64,000 bases of DNA from GCA-002050365 sp964237235 (GTDB taxonomy: Bacteria; Acidobacteriota; Blastocatellia; Pyrinomonadales; Pyrinomonadaceae): contig CAXSGY010000006.1 of the NCBI GenBank assembly GCA_964237235.1, forward strand, positions 136,603 through 200,602. Reading direction: 5' to 3'. A program made the translations under genes and the position numbers. Below are positions 1 through 8,794 of this stretch, piece after piece (position 1 is the stretch's first letter; each line of letters starts with the position of its first letter). The notes beneath the pieces were generated by a model. The model worked only from the letters and a program-made list of their open reading frames with translations, made no database searches and was not told where the DNA came from.

Positions 1-666
1 CGTAATCAAACCCGAACGAATCGATTCGACGATGCGTTCGTGCAGCGCGCGCAAATTTGCCAGCGTTTTGTTGGCTTCGAGAAGTTGTTCGCCCGAAGCG
101 TGCCGCGCCGAAAGACGCGAAGCGAGCAAGCCGACGACGAGAAAAACGACATCGTGCAAAGCGATTATCTGGAAAACTCTCGAAGTTTCCGGCGTAACGG
201 CGTTTGAAGGAACGACCGACGAAGCCGTCAGAGCCGATAAAACCGTGAACAAAAAAACGCAGAGCGAAGCCGTCAGAAGCGTTCCGTGCGCGCTCAAAAA
301 AAATCCGGCAACGCTGATTAAAACGACGAACAGCGTAATATAAGGCGAGGTCAAATCGCCGGTGCGCCAGATCAGCCACGTAATTAAAAGCGCGTCGAGA
401 AAAAACTGCACGCGAATTTGCCAGAGATAATTTTCGCTCAAACGGAGAACGAAAAAGTAAACGACGGTCAGTCCGACCGAAATTAAAAAGACGAAAAACA
501 AATCGCGCGGAAAATTTTCAAACGAAAGCCTGAGCTGTCCGCTGTTCCAAATCCACGCCGCGACCATCAGCAGAAAAATCGTCAAAAGCCGCCCGATAAT
601 CAGCGTTTGAATGCGCTGCGTGATTTTCATATTGGCGGAAAAAACTTTTTCGTTTAGACTGAACAT
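1..666 (-). CDS. PilS/NtrB-like membrane sensor histidine kinase, N-terminal part (runs off window)
   Basis: An uninterrupted minus-strand frame runs from an ATG at 666 to the first base, giving about 222 visible residues. The sequence shows about six hydrophobic segments (roughly residues 23-41, 55-73, 86-100, 108-125, 130-145 and 165-182). A linker ending ERIVESIRSGLIT follows, which is typical of the junction to the PAS domain in PilS/NtrB-type kinases. The PAS, phosphoacceptor and ATPase domains lie outside the window. Partners of this family are usually sigma-54 activators such as PilR; none is visible here. The divergent cupin gene starts only 29 bases away, so the promoter region is shared. 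The family call rests on topology and the linker motif. Confidence 0.72.
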   Translation of the reverse strand, partial: MFSLNEKVFSANMKITQRIQTLIIGRLLTIFLLMVAAWIWNSGQLRLSFENFPRDLFFVFLISVGLTVVYFFVLRLSENYLWQIRVQFFLDALLITWLIWRTGDLTSPYITLFVVLISVAGFFLSAHGTLLTASLCVFLFTVLSALTASSVVPSNAVTPETSRVFQIIALHDVVFLVVGLLASRLSARHASGEQLLEANKTLANLRALHERIVESIRSGLIT

Positions 667-695
667 ATTTTGAACGGAAATCGGAGAACGGAAAA

Positions 696-1049
696 ATGGA
701 AAATGCGTCAAAGTTTGACCAGAGACCCTGGGGAAATTATACGATTTTAGATGAAAGCGATTATTTCAAAGTTAAAAGAATCGAAGTTTTGCCGGGCAAG
801 CGGCTCAGTTATCAGAAACACGCGCGTCGCTCGGAACATTGGTATGTCGTGCGCGGCATTGCTAAGGTAACATTAAACGGCAAAGAATTTCTAGTAAAAA
901 GCGGCGAAGCGATTGACATTGCGGTCGGCACGGCGCACCGCGTCGAAAACTCCGAGCGGGATTTGCTGGTTTTCATCGAAACGCAGACCGGCGATTATTT
1001 CGGCGAAGACGACATCGAAAGACTGGAAGACGATTTTGGGAGAAATTGA
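696..1049 (+). CDS. Mannose-6-phosphate isomerase-like cupin
   Basis: A 117-residue single-domain cupin resembling the C-terminal isomerase domain of bifunctional ManC/AlgA proteins. The metal-site motif QKHARRSEHW lies at residues 40-49 and the second-motif His is near residue 81 (GTAHRVEN). The family supplies or interconverts mannose-6-phosphate for GDP-sugar and polysaccharide synthesis. This protein lacks the nucleotidyltransferase half, so it is either a stand-alone isomerase or a small sugar-phosphate binding cupin. A GGAGAA-type ribosome site precedes the ATG. The leader and first codons are rich in GGAAAA-like words similar to repeats seen elsewhere in the window. Family identity is clear; the exact substrate is inferred. 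Confidence 0.8.
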   Translation: MENASKFDQRPWGNYTILDESDYFKVKRIEVLPGKRLSYQKHARRSEHWYVVRGIAKVTLNGKEFLVKSGEAIDIAVGTAHRVENSERDLLVFIETQTGDYFGEDDIERLEDDFGRN

Positions 1050-1281
1050 TAATTGTCGGAAGCTCACTCAAAAACATTCATTAATCTTAAATTCTACATT
1101 GTAAATTCGGCATTTTTACCGGATAAAAATTTAGAATGAAGAATGCCAAAGGTAGAATTCACGATCTTTGAGCCGGCTCTTAATAAATCGCCGGAATCAT
1201 TTAACGCTAATGAGACTTTTTATACCTATTCCCGATTGAATCCCGAACTTGGATGAATTTGTTGATAATCTTTGGTCTTTT

Positions 1282-2424
1282 TTAATGAGCAGTCCACGTT
1301 TGCCACGCCGCATCCGCCGCTTCGAAATCAGCGCGCAGGGCATTCCGCATTGCCGTCACGTCGGCTTGCGTCACCGGTCCGTCAGGCACGGGACGGGGCG
1401 GACGCGCGGTGCGGGCAGCGGTGCGTCCCTGTTCGATTTGGGCAGCCGTGACGGTTGCCTCTCTGTTCCAGATTTGCGACGCGGTTCCGACCGGAAAATA
1501 TGCACCGCCGTAGCCAAGATCGCAAGTATAAACGCCGCTCGCCCGCGACCACCGCATTTGTCCGGCACTGGTCAGCAAAAAAGGCAGTCGGGATGTCATA
1601 CTGACTCCGGCATCGTTCCAGTTCTGTAGATGCGGACGGTCGCCGACCGGTCCGCGAAAGGCTCCGACTTGCTGGCTGGTGCCGACCGCTCGCAAAACAT
1701 CCCAAAATTTCGTTGATTCGCCGCGGAAGTCGGTTGCCGCATCCATTATATGAAACCAGGAGGTTTCATTTTCAACAACCGTCCCGTTTCTCCTTAGCCA
1801 ACGGAGGTCCTTAAAACCGAGATCAACCGCCATACCGAAATTATGATTGCTTTCGCCCGGACCTGCATTGGTGACACCTCTCCCACTATTGAGCAGATCA
1901 TATTGTTGCTGAAAATTCCGCCGGTCGCCCTGCGCGGAAACGCTGACGGCGGTACCGTAAAGCGCGTACATACGGTTAATACAGTTAAGCACTTTAACGC
2001 GAAAAGCAGGGGTAAAAGTCAGTGCGTTGGCAAGAGTGAGCTTTGCCTGAAGCTGTGCGTTGGTGGCGGCGACGTAAACCGTTTTGCCGCCGACGAGAAC
2101 CCGCATATCCGCAAATAACGGATCTACTTTTTCCAGCAGTTTAGCCCACGTCGCGTCGCCCGGATTAACAAGACCGGCGGTCGCATTCGGGACGCTCGCC
2201 AAAGGGGTGCCGTTCGCCGCAATAAAAACGTGATCGGTTTGAAAGTTTCGGATAGCCGTTTTTGTTCCATCGCCGACCGCTCCGTCGTAGCTTGAAAGAT
2301 ACGGGGCAGCCGGTCTGTTGGGAGCCGCCGCTCTTTGGGTCTTTAACAAAATCGCCTGCACCAGAGCTGAATCGCTGAGCGAATTCGCTCCATTTTCGCC
2401 GACCGAACCGATAATTGATTGCAT
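1282..2424 (-). CDS. Peptidoglycan-binding plus M15 (VanY/endolysin-like) zinc peptidase
   Basis: The 380-residue protein starts with a peptidoglycan-binding-like stretch (SLSDSALVQAIL, then PYLSSYDGAVGDGTKTAIRNFQ across two blocks). It then has the M15 zinc motif S-x-H-x-x-G-x-A-x-D as SNHNFGMAVD near residue 195, and a D-x-x-H ligand in GDRPHLQNW. It should cut peptide stems of peptidoglycan as a D,D- or L,D-endopeptidase or carboxypeptidase. No signal peptide or membrane segment is visible, unlike housekeeping carboxypeptidases. That suggests release by lysis or delivery by another machine, as with phage-type lysins. No phage genes surround it. The C-terminal ~100 residues hold an Ala/Arg/Pro-rich stretch of unknown role. 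The enzyme class is well supported; the biological context is not. Confidence 0.75.
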   Translation of the reverse strand: MQSIIGSVGENGANSLSDSALVQAILLKTQRAAAPNRPAAPYLSSYDGAVGDGTKTAIRNFQTDHVFIAANGTPLASVPNATAGLVNPGDATWAKLLEKVDPLFADMRVLVGGKTVYVAATNAQLQAKLTLANALTFTPAFRVKVLNCINRMYALYGTAVSVSAQGDRRNFQQQYDLLNSGRGVTNAGPGESNHNFGMAVDLGFKDLRWLRRNGTVVENETSWFHIMDAATDFRGESTKFWDVLRAVGTSQQVGAFRGPVGDRPHLQNWNDAGVSMTSRLPFLLTSAGQMRWSRASGVYTCDLGYGGAYFPVGTASQIWNREATVTAAQIEQGRTAARTARPPRPVPDGPVTQADVTAMRNALRADFEAADAAWQTWTAH

Positions 2425-2447
2425 AATGGTTTATTTAGGGAACCAGA

Positions 2448-2948
2448 TTATTCGTAACAAGCAAAAGGCAGTATTTTTTCAGCGGCAACCGCTTTTCCCG
2501 CCCCGATCAACGACGCGGTCAATGTAATTGATTGACAGCCCGTGCGGTTAAGCCAAAACCCGACGAACGTATTCCCGTCGGCATCCGCCGGACCCAACTT
2601 GCTCGCCTCGTTCAGCAATATTTTTTTGCCCGACTTTGCACCGAAAGGCTGGACCGCGCTTTCGGCGGCGGTCAGACGAACCTGGGCGTTGGCAGGAATT
2701 GATCCTTTTGCGCCGAAACTGATTTTGACAACGATAAAAGTCGAAACCGATGCCAGCTCGCCGCTCGGCACATTTCCGAGTTCGGGAGCTTCTTTCGCCA
2801 GAACATTGTCGGAAAAATCTCCGGTCTTGCTGTTGAATAAACGCGCCTGAATATCTGTTATGACCGCCTGACCTTGGGCGGAGACTGGAATAAGCAGAAG
2901 AAAAACCGCGAAAATGACGACCGGTATAAATGTCGAAAAACGCTTCAT
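2448..2948 (-). CDS. Small secreted protein of unknown function
   Basis: A 166-residue protein with a classical signal peptide: a Lys/Arg start, a hydrophobic core to about residue 23, and cleavage near SAQGQA. The mature part is a small beta-rich domain without a motif I recognise. It contains two late Cys residues (in TGCQS and FACYE) that could form a disulfide. It begins after the gmhB terminator and lies 23 bases upstream of the M15 peptidase on the same strand, so the two may be cotranscribed. Function is unknown. Confidence 0.6.
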   Translation of the reverse strand: MKRFSTFIPVVIFAVFLLLIPVSAQGQAVITDIQARLFNSKTGDFSDNVLAKEAPELGNVPSGELASVSTFIVVKISFGAKGSIPANAQVRLTAAESAVQPFGAKSGKKILLNEASKLGPADADGNTFVGFWLNRTGCQSITLTASLIGAGKAVAAEKILPFACYE

Positions 2949-3047
2949 AAAATCAGCTCCAATAGATGAAAAGTGAATAAAAATACGGGTGTCAGCAAAT
3001 TGACGGATCGCATAAACGCTTTTTGCCTAAAAATTATTAATTTATTT

Positions 3048-3086
3048 GAAGCCCTTGCAAATTAAATTCTAATTTGCAAGGGCTTC
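3048..3086 (-). terminator. Hairpin after gmhB
   Basis: A 16-bp perfect stem (GAAGCCCTTGCAAATT and its complement) with a short AT loop lies 14 bases past the gmhB stop. The trailing strand is AT-rich rather than a pure T run, so termination strength is uncertain. Confidence 0.6.
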
Positions 3087-3099
3087 GTTTAATTATCAA

Positions 3100-3642
3100 T
3101 TATCCGTTTTCAATTATCCGCTTCGCCGCTTCGAGCAGATTTTCCGCGACAACATCAGGCTTTCTTTTCAATTCGTCAACCGCTTTTTCGCCGTAGCCGG
3201 TTAAAACGAGCGCGGTTTTGATGCGGGCATTAAAGCCGGTTTCGATGTCAATCGCTTTGTCGCCGACGATCCAGGAATTTTCTAAATCAATCGAAAAATG
3301 TTTCTGCGCCGCTTCGATCATACCGAGATTCGGCTTGCGGCAGGCGCAGCCGTCGGTCGGCAGATGCGGGCAGAAATAAAAAGCGTCGAGCTGTTCATTC
3401 AAATCCGTCTGAATTTGCGCGTGGATGTCGCGCATCGCCGCTTCGGTGAAAATTTCGCGCCCGATTCCAGATTGATTCGTCACGACAATCACCAGAAAAT
3501 TATTTTCCTTTAACAGTCGAATCGCTTCGTCGGTATAGGAAAAAATCTGCAAATCTTCGAGCCGCGAAAGAAAATTGACTTCCTCGATCAAAGTTCCGTC
3601 GCGGTCTATAAATACTGTTTTTCTCTTCGGCTCGCTCATCAA
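3100..3642 (-). CDS. gmhB: D-glycero-D-manno-heptose-1,7-bisphosphate 7-phosphatase
   Basis: A HAD-superfamily phosphatase of the HisB-N type, 180 residues. The catalytic motif FIDRDGTL supplies the nucleophile and acid/base aspartates (residues 13 and 15). The structural zinc loop CPHLPTDGCACRKP follows near residues 92-105. A late GDKAIDIE motif carries the metal-binding Asp. It removes the C7 phosphate of heptose bisphosphate during ADP-heptose synthesis for LPS inner core. The upstream neighbour on the same strand is the heptosyltransferase gene, 16 bases away, which fits an LPS-core operon. A pure histidinol-phosphatase role is less likely in this context. Confidence 0.9.
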   Translation of the reverse strand: MMSEPKRKTVFIDRDGTLIEEVNFLSRLEDLQIFSYTDEAIRLLKENNFLVIVVTNQSGIGREIFTEAAMRDIHAQIQTDLNEQLDAFYFCPHLPTDGCACRKPNLGMIEAAQKHFSIDLENSWIVGDKAIDIETGFNARIKTALVLTGYGEKAVDELKRKPDVVAENLLEAAKRIIENG

Positions 3643-3658
3643 CGCAAAATTCTAACAT

Positions 3659-4690
3659 TCATTCGGAATTTAACAAATATACCGCTTTTTCAAACACTTC
3701 GTCTGCTGAAATCCGCGTCATACAGCGATGGTCAATCGGACAATCGCGCAGCATACACGGCGCGCATTCGACCGCTTTATAAATGATTTCGGCGTTCCAA
3801 GGTTTGGTTGTTTCCGGATTCGTCGGACCGAAAACAACGAGCGTTTTCGTTCCCGCCGCCGCCGCAATATGCGCCAAGCCCATATCGTTGGAAACGAGCA
3901 AAGCGGCGACGCTTAAAATCGCCGACGCTTCCGCCAAATCGGTTTTGCCGGTCAAAACAATCGGCTTTTTCTGCGATTTCTCAAAAACTTTCGTCGAAAC
4001 GTCAAGCTCGTTTTTCGCGCCGACTAAAACGACTTCGGCGTTTAATTCGACTTGCAACTTGTCGTTCAATTCCGCGTAGCTTTCCGTTTGCCAGCGTTTC
4101 GCCCGCGAATTGGTCGAACCGACACCGAGCGCGACGATTCTTTTCGACAAATCCGCGCCGTTCGCCGCCAAAATTTCACGCGCCTCGTTTTTTCGCTCGT
4201 CGGAAATTTGCAAATCGAAGTTTGGATTCTCCGTCGAAACGGTTTGCGTTCGGTTGATTGCGCGTTCAACTTCAGCGATTAAATTTAAATAGTAAAACGC
4301 TTCGTGCCGTTCGTTTTTCCACGCCGGAATCGGCACGGCATCGGTTAATAGAAAATTTCGCGCTTCTTTGGCATAACCGATTCTTTTCGGAATGCGGGCG
4401 AGTTTGGCGACGAGCGCGGTTTCAAATGAGTTCGGTAATAAAACCGCCAAATCGAATTGTTTTTCGCGTAAAACTTTTGCCTGCGCGAGAACGTCTTTAA
4501 ATTTTGAATCGCTTTTTTCAAACGTGAGAATTTCATCTATAAAATCCGCGTCTTCGTAAATGCCGCGCGCCCAATCGCGCGTCAGCAGAGAAATTTTCGC
4601 GGTTGATAAAACGCGGCGCAGCTCGCGCAAAGCGGGAATCTGCATTACCGCGTCGCCGATCCAATTTGTTCCGCGCACCAGGATTTTCAT
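3659..4690 (-). CDS. waaF: Lipopolysaccharide heptosyltransferase II-like glycosyltransferase
   Basis: A GT9-family enzyme of 343 residues that transfers heptose from ADP-heptose to the LPS inner core at the cytoplasmic face. The start MKILVRGTNWIGDAVMQIPA is the WaaF/RfaF N-terminal signature. The C-terminal domain shows the nucleotide-sugar region GVGSTNSRAKRW and the SNDMGLAHIAAAAG and FGPTNPETTKPW motifs. It is followed by gmhB, the enzyme that supports its substrate pathway. The assignment to heptosyltransferase II rather than I rests on the N-terminal motif and may be loose. The presence of both genes indicates an outer membrane with heptose-containing LPS. Confidence 0.88.
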   Translation of the reverse strand: MKILVRGTNWIGDAVMQIPALRELRRVLSTAKISLLTRDWARGIYEDADFIDEILTFEKSDSKFKDVLAQAKVLREKQFDLAVLLPNSFETALVAKLARIPKRIGYAKEARNFLLTDAVPIPAWKNERHEAFYYLNLIAEVERAINRTQTVSTENPNFDLQISDERKNEAREILAANGADLSKRIVALGVGSTNSRAKRWQTESYAELNDKLQVELNAEVVLVGAKNELDVSTKVFEKSQKKPIVLTGKTDLAEASAILSVAALLVSNDMGLAHIAAAAGTKTLVVFGPTNPETTKPWNAEIIYKAVECAPCMLRDCPIDHRCMTRISADEVFEKAVYLLNSE

Positions 4691-4748
4691 TTATCGTTCA
4701 GGCAGCCTCACACCAAAATCAAGAACGCCGCAATAACAAATCAATAAA

Positions 4749-4836
4749 ACTGTTCACCATTAATTATTCGCTGTTCCCTATCAACCAGGGAAACCTTTTT
4801 TATTGGTGAACAGCGAATAGTCAACAGTGAATAGCT
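4749..4836. repeat. Imperfect palindrome of short repeated words
   Basis: The arms carry variants of CGCTGTTCACC and ATTATTCGCTGTTC, inverted around 4777-4804. The word CTGTTCACC recurs within and between arms. The element fills the gap between the epimerase gene and waaF and reaches the epimerase stop codon. It may form a hairpin in RNA at the end of the epimerase transcript. Confidence 0.6.
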
Positions 4837-5680
4837 AATTAAACAATGATTTAAGTCCTTCGTCGAGCCTGATTTCGGGTTTCCAATCGAGTTCCTGTTT
4901 GATTAAAGATAAATCGGAAATATAATTCAAAGGCACGGGCGCGGGCAACGGATTCGTTTCGTCAATCTGGGTTTGATAGCCGGAAACTTCCTGCATTTTT
5001 TCGACTAATTGCCGCAAAGTTACGGCGTTTTCGCGCCCGCCGCCGAGATTGTAAAGTCCGTGACGAATGATCGAATCAACGAATGCCCGGCACGCGCGCG
5101 CGAAATCTTCGACGTGCAGAAGATCGCGGCGCGGCGTTCCGTTCGCAGGTAATCGCAAAGACTCGCCGGTGTTGAAAGCGTCGGCGTAATGCGTGACGAA
5201 GTTCGGCGTGTTGCCTTCGCTTTTCGGCGCGTAAACGGTCGAAAGTCGAAAGATGCACGAGCGAAAATTGTTTTGATTGGCGTAAAATTCGACGTAGCGT
5301 TCGGCGATTAATTTTGACCATTCGAGCGCGGATTGTCCCGCGTAAACGGTCGGACACATTTCCGGCACTTCCAGATAATTATCGGCGAATCTGCCGTAAA
5401 CATCTTTCGTCGAAGCGAAAATAAACACCGCGTTTTCGTTCATCGAACGCAGCAGATTGATCGTGCCGTCAACGTTCGTCAGAAACGACATTTCCGTCGC
5501 TTCGGGCGATTTGTCCAGAAGCGCGGCGAGATGTATGACGACATCGTAATCTTTGACGCGTTGCGCGTCCTGCATATTCAAAATGTCGAAACCTGCCCGA
5601 CGCGATAAATCGTCGGCGTTAAAAAATCGGCGGACGTGCGTTCCCAAAAATCCGCTGCCGCCGGTCACAAGAACTTTCAT
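4835..5680 (-). CDS. NAD-dependent epimerase/dehydratase (extended SDR family)
   Basis: I chose the ATG at 5680 because MKVLVTGGSGFLGTHV opens with the Rossmann GxxGxxG motif; residues upstream of it look non-coding. The 281-residue protein has extended-SDR landmarks: VVIHLAALLD, FASTKDVYG, and a C-terminal substrate domain with RDLLHVEDFARA and YNLGGG. The usual catalytic YxxxK is not seen; the aligned block reads LEWSK, with Lys kept and Tyr replaced. The family interconverts nucleotide sugars. It lies beside LPS heptose genes, so a role in surface sugar synthesis is likely, but the substrate is unknown. Confidence 0.82.
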   Translation of the reverse strand: MKVLVTGGSGFLGTHVRRFFNADDLSRRAGFDILNMQDAQRVKDYDVVIHLAALLDKSPEATEMSFLTNVDGTINLLRSMNENAVFIFASTKDVYGRFADNYLEVPEMCPTVYAGQSALEWSKLIAERYVEFYANQNNFRSCIFRLSTVYAPKSEGNTPNFVTHYADAFNTGESLRLPANGTPRRDLLHVEDFARACRAFVDSIIRHGLYNLGGGRENAVTLRQLVEKMQEVSGYQTQIDETNPLPAPVPLNYISDLSLIKQELDWKPEIRLDEGLKSLFN

Positions 5681-5822
5681 ACAAATAATTTTAGCGCAAA
5701 AGCGGCACGGATTTGAAAGCGCGGGCGCGGAAAAAACGCTAGACACGAGCGGCGCGGAATCTATATTATTAAAAAAGGCAACCGCTGAAAATTTCTTCTC
5801 ACTAATAAAAAACAATTCTAAA

Positions 5823-8672
5823 ATGCCGAATTTAATCAAAAAAAGCAGCCGAAAACCGAAAATGCCGCCGAAATACTGGCGCGAACAGCATCGCGGCAAC
5901 GTTTATCAAGCTCCGCCGAAATCTCGTTTTCGGCGCGTTCTGCGGCTCATTTTTAATCCGGTAACTTATTTGACGAGCCTGCTCGCGCTGACGGGCGCGT
6001 TTCTGACGCTGACTTATTTCTGGTTTGAATATTCCGACCGCATTGATTTATTGCTCAAAGGCGAAGTTTATACGAACTCCGCCGGAATTTATTCCGCGCC
6101 GAAAATCTTGAAAATCGGCGAAGAAATCACCGCCGAAGATTTAACGGTTTATCTTAAATCCGCCGGTTATATTGAAAAAAACAGTCAAGCCGACGCTTCG
6201 CGCAGCCGTTTTTCAGTCGAAAACAATCGAATCGAAATCGAACCCGGAACGGGCGCGACGATTGACGGCAAAAAAACTTTTCCGGCTCTGGCAGTCGAGT
6301 TCAAAAAAGACGGCAAATCCGTCGCTTCGATTACCGACGAAGATGCCGGAAATCCGGTTAAGCAAACGCAAATCGAGCCGAAAATTTTGAGTTCAATCGC
6401 GGCGGAAGGCGACGGTCGCCGCAAAGCCGTGACGTTTCAAGATTTGCCGCAATCGCTCGTCAAAGCGATTACCGTGACGGAAGACCGCGCGTTTTTCGAG
6501 CATTACGGTGTCAATTTTCGCGGCATTGCCCGCGCCGCCTGGCGCAGATACGAAAAAGACGAAGACAATTCGCCGATTGCCAATCAGGGCGGTTCTTCGA
6601 TCACGCAGCAGCTCGTCAAAAATCTGTGGCTGACCAGAGAGCAAACGCTCGAACGAAAATTAAAAGAAGCGTATATGTCAATCATTCTCGAAACGAGATT
6701 GACGAAGGAACAGATTTTTACGCTTTACGCCAACCAGATTTATTTGGGGCAGCAAACCGGCGTTTCGATCTACGGAGTCGGCGAAGCCTCGAACGCCTAT
6801 TTCGGCAAAGATGTTTCCGCGTTGACTCTGCCCGAAGCTGCTCTGATCGCCGGCATCATCCGCAGTCCGAATCGTTATAACCCGTATAAAAACACTGAAA
6901 AATCTACCGAACGGCGCAATCAGGTTTTGGATTCGATGACGGAAGCCGGCGCGATTTCCGGCGAAGAAGCCGCTGCCGCCAAACGCACGCCGCTGGAAAT
7001 CAAACAAATTACGAGCGGCAAAGATTTACAGGGAATGCCGTATTTTTCGCAATACGCCGTTGAAGAATTGCCGAAAATCGTCAGCGACCCCGAAGCGTTG
7101 CAGCACTTGCGAGTTTACACGACAATTGACCCGGATTTACAAAAAAAGGCGTATGAAATCGTCAACAACCGCCTCGAAAAGCTCGACAAATATTTTCCGA
7201 AAAAACAGAAAGGAAACTTGAACGCCGCGCTCGTCGCCATTCGCCCGAAAACCGGCGAAATCGTCGCTATGGTCGGCGGACGTTCGTATCTTGACAGTCA
7301 ATTTAACCGCGCGACCGACGCGCAACGTCAGCCCGGCTCGGTGTTCAAACCGTTCGTTTACGCGACCGCCATCAATTCCGCTTACGACGGCAACGCCCGC
7401 GTCATCACCGCCGCGACGATTTTCAAAGACGAGAAACGAGTTTTCACCTACGGCAACGAAACATACGCCCCGAACAATTACGGCGATACATTTTCAAACA
7501 AAGAATTGACTTTGCGCGATGCGCTCGTGAAAAGCAAAAACACGATCACGGTTGATTTGGGAATGGAATTAAACATCGGCAAGGTGATGAATCTCGCCGC
7601 CAAAGCCGGTTTGCCGAAGGTTGACAAAGCATATCCTTCGATGGCTCTCGGAACCGCCGAAGCCACTCCTTTGCAGGTGGCGACGGGCTACACTGTTTTC
7701 GCCAATCTCGGCGAAAAAGTTTCGCCCACCGCCATCAACCGCATTACCGACGGCGAAGGCAAAACCGTCAATGCGCCGACGAGCGAACACAAACGAGTTT
7801 TGCAGCCCGATGTCGCCTACGTGATGGACGACATTATGAAGGATGTCATCAATCGCGGCACGGCGGCGGAGGCGCGGGCTTGGGGCTTTAAAAATGTTGC
7901 GGGAAAAACGGCTTTCGCCGGAAAAACCGGCACGTCGCGCGACGGCTGGTTTGCCGGTTTTACGCCGGAAATCGTCTGCGTCGTTTACGTCGGCTTCGAC
8001 GACAACGACGATTTGGGAATGAAGGGCGCGGATTCGGCGATGCCGATTTGGGCTGATTTTATGCGCGAAGCGTTGACTCTGCACCCGGAATGGAACGGCG
8101 ATTGGCAAATGCCCACGACAATTAAAGAAGCCGAAATTGACACGCGCAACGGCGCATTAATTCGTGAACTTTCCGGTGCGGAAGCCGATACGGTCAAAGC
8201 GCAGCAAACCGTTTTAAAGGCAAACGCCAATAAAAATAATACGAATCAGCAAACGCCGGTTGATCCGACCGATGAAAGTACGCCGTCCGAGCCGAAGGAA
8301 ATCTATGTTACCGAAGTGCCGCCCGAATTTCGCCGCGTCGAAATATTCGTCGCCGGAACAGTTCCGAACAAAGCACTTTTGCCGAGCAGCGACGACGGCT
8401 TGACCGACGAACAGTTAGCAAACCCGAGCGCGACCGGCACGCCTTTCACGACTTGGCAGGAAGAACAGCAAAATCGCGGAACGAATCAAAACTCCGCCGT
8501 TCAACCGCCGCAATTGCTGCCCGCCGACATTCAAAAAAACGTCACCGTAATGATTTGCCCTCTGACCGGAATGCGCGCGACTTCAAATTGCCCGAACAAA
8601 CAGCCGCAAACTTTCGAGGAAGGCAAAGAACCGAAGGAATTTTGCACTTTTCACACCAGAACGCCGAATTAG
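5823..8672 (+). CDS. Class A penicillin-binding protein (peptidoglycan glycosyltransferase/transpeptidase)
   Basis: The 949-residue protein starts at the ATG at 5823. A basic cytoplasmic tail is followed by one membrane anchor (about residues 45-68) and a region resembling the UB2H/regulatory part of PBP1b. The GT51 glycosyltransferase domain shows EDRAFFEHYGV (near 219) and GGSSITQQLVKN (near 256). The transpeptidase domain has SVFK (near 506), SKNT (near 569) and KTGTSRDG (near 701). The tail is Pro/Asn/Thr-rich and ends with a Cys-containing segment (MICPLTGMRATSNCPN), a feature of some PBP1A/1B tails. It polymerises and crosslinks murein in the periplasm. It is transcribed divergently from the epimerase gene. 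Confidence 0.95.
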   Translation: MPNLIKKSSRKPKMPPKYWREQHRGNVYQAPPKSRFRRVLRLIFNPVTYLTSLLALTGAFLTLTYFWFEYSDRIDLLLKGEVYTNSAGIYSAPKILKIGEEITAEDLTVYLKSAGYIEKNSQADASRSRFSVENNRIEIEPGTGATIDGKKTFPALAVEFKKDGKSVASITDEDAGNPVKQTQIEPKILSSIAAEGDGRRKAVTFQDLPQSLVKAITVTEDRAFFEHYGVNFRGIARAAWRRYEKDEDNSPIANQGGSSITQQLVKNLWLTREQTLERKLKEAYMSIILETRLTKEQIFTLYANQIYLGQQTGVSIYGVGEASNAYFGKDVSALTLPEAALIAGIIRSPNRYNPYKNTEKSTERRNQVLDSMTEAGAISGEEAAAAKRTPLEIKQITSGKDLQGMPYFSQYAVEELPKIVSDPEALQHLRVYTTIDPDLQKKAYEIVNNRLEKLDKYFPKKQKGNLNAALVAIRPKTGEIVAMVGGRSYLDSQFNRATDAQRQPGSVFKPFVYATAINSAYDGNARVITAATIFKDEKRVFTYGNETYAPNNYGDTFSNKELTLRDALVKSKNTITVDLGMELNIGKVMNLAAKAGLPKVDKAYPSMALGTAEATPLQVATGYTVFANLGEKVSPTAINRITDGEGKTVNAPTSEHKRVLQPDVAYVMDDIMKDVINRGTAAEARAWGFKNVAGKTAFAGKTGTSRDGWFAGFTPEIVCVVYVGFDDNDDLGMKGADSAMPIWADFMREALTLHPEWNGDWQMPTTIKEAEIDTRNGALIRELSGAEADTVKAQQTVLKANANKNNTNQQTPVDPTDESTPSEPKEIYVTEVPPEFRRVEIFVAGTVPNKALLPSSDDGLTDEQLANPSATGTPFTTWQEEQQNRGTNQNSAVQPPQLLPADIQKNVTVMICPLTGMRATSNCPNKQPQTFEEGKEPKEFCTFHTRTPN

Positions 8673-8791
8673 CAATTACGAATTCCAATTACGAATTACG
8701 AATATTTGCTTGTAACAATTTTCAATTAACAAAAGACCTTTTCAACTCGCAATCTTAAATTCACAATTCGTAATTTGAAATCCGTAATTGC
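8673..8791. repeat. Palindrome of AATTACGAATT-type repeats
   Basis: The left arm (8673-8705) repeats AATTACGAATT-like words. The right arm (about 8759-8791) carries their inverted copies ending CCGTAATTGC; over 33 bases the arms match at roughly 85 percent by eye. It lies between the convergent PBP and 8795 genes. A second member with the same words is at 50951-50988. Confidence 0.7.
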
Positions 8792-8794
8792 TTC

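Noticed and set aside
1282..2424. Prophage around the M15 peptidase
   Set aside because: No capsid, tail, integrase or holin genes are adjacent; a captured lysin or normal envelope enzyme is enough.
7569..8108. 179-codon minus-strand frame opposite the penicillin-binding protein
   Set aside because: It is a shadow of the transpeptidase domain coding region, without motifs.
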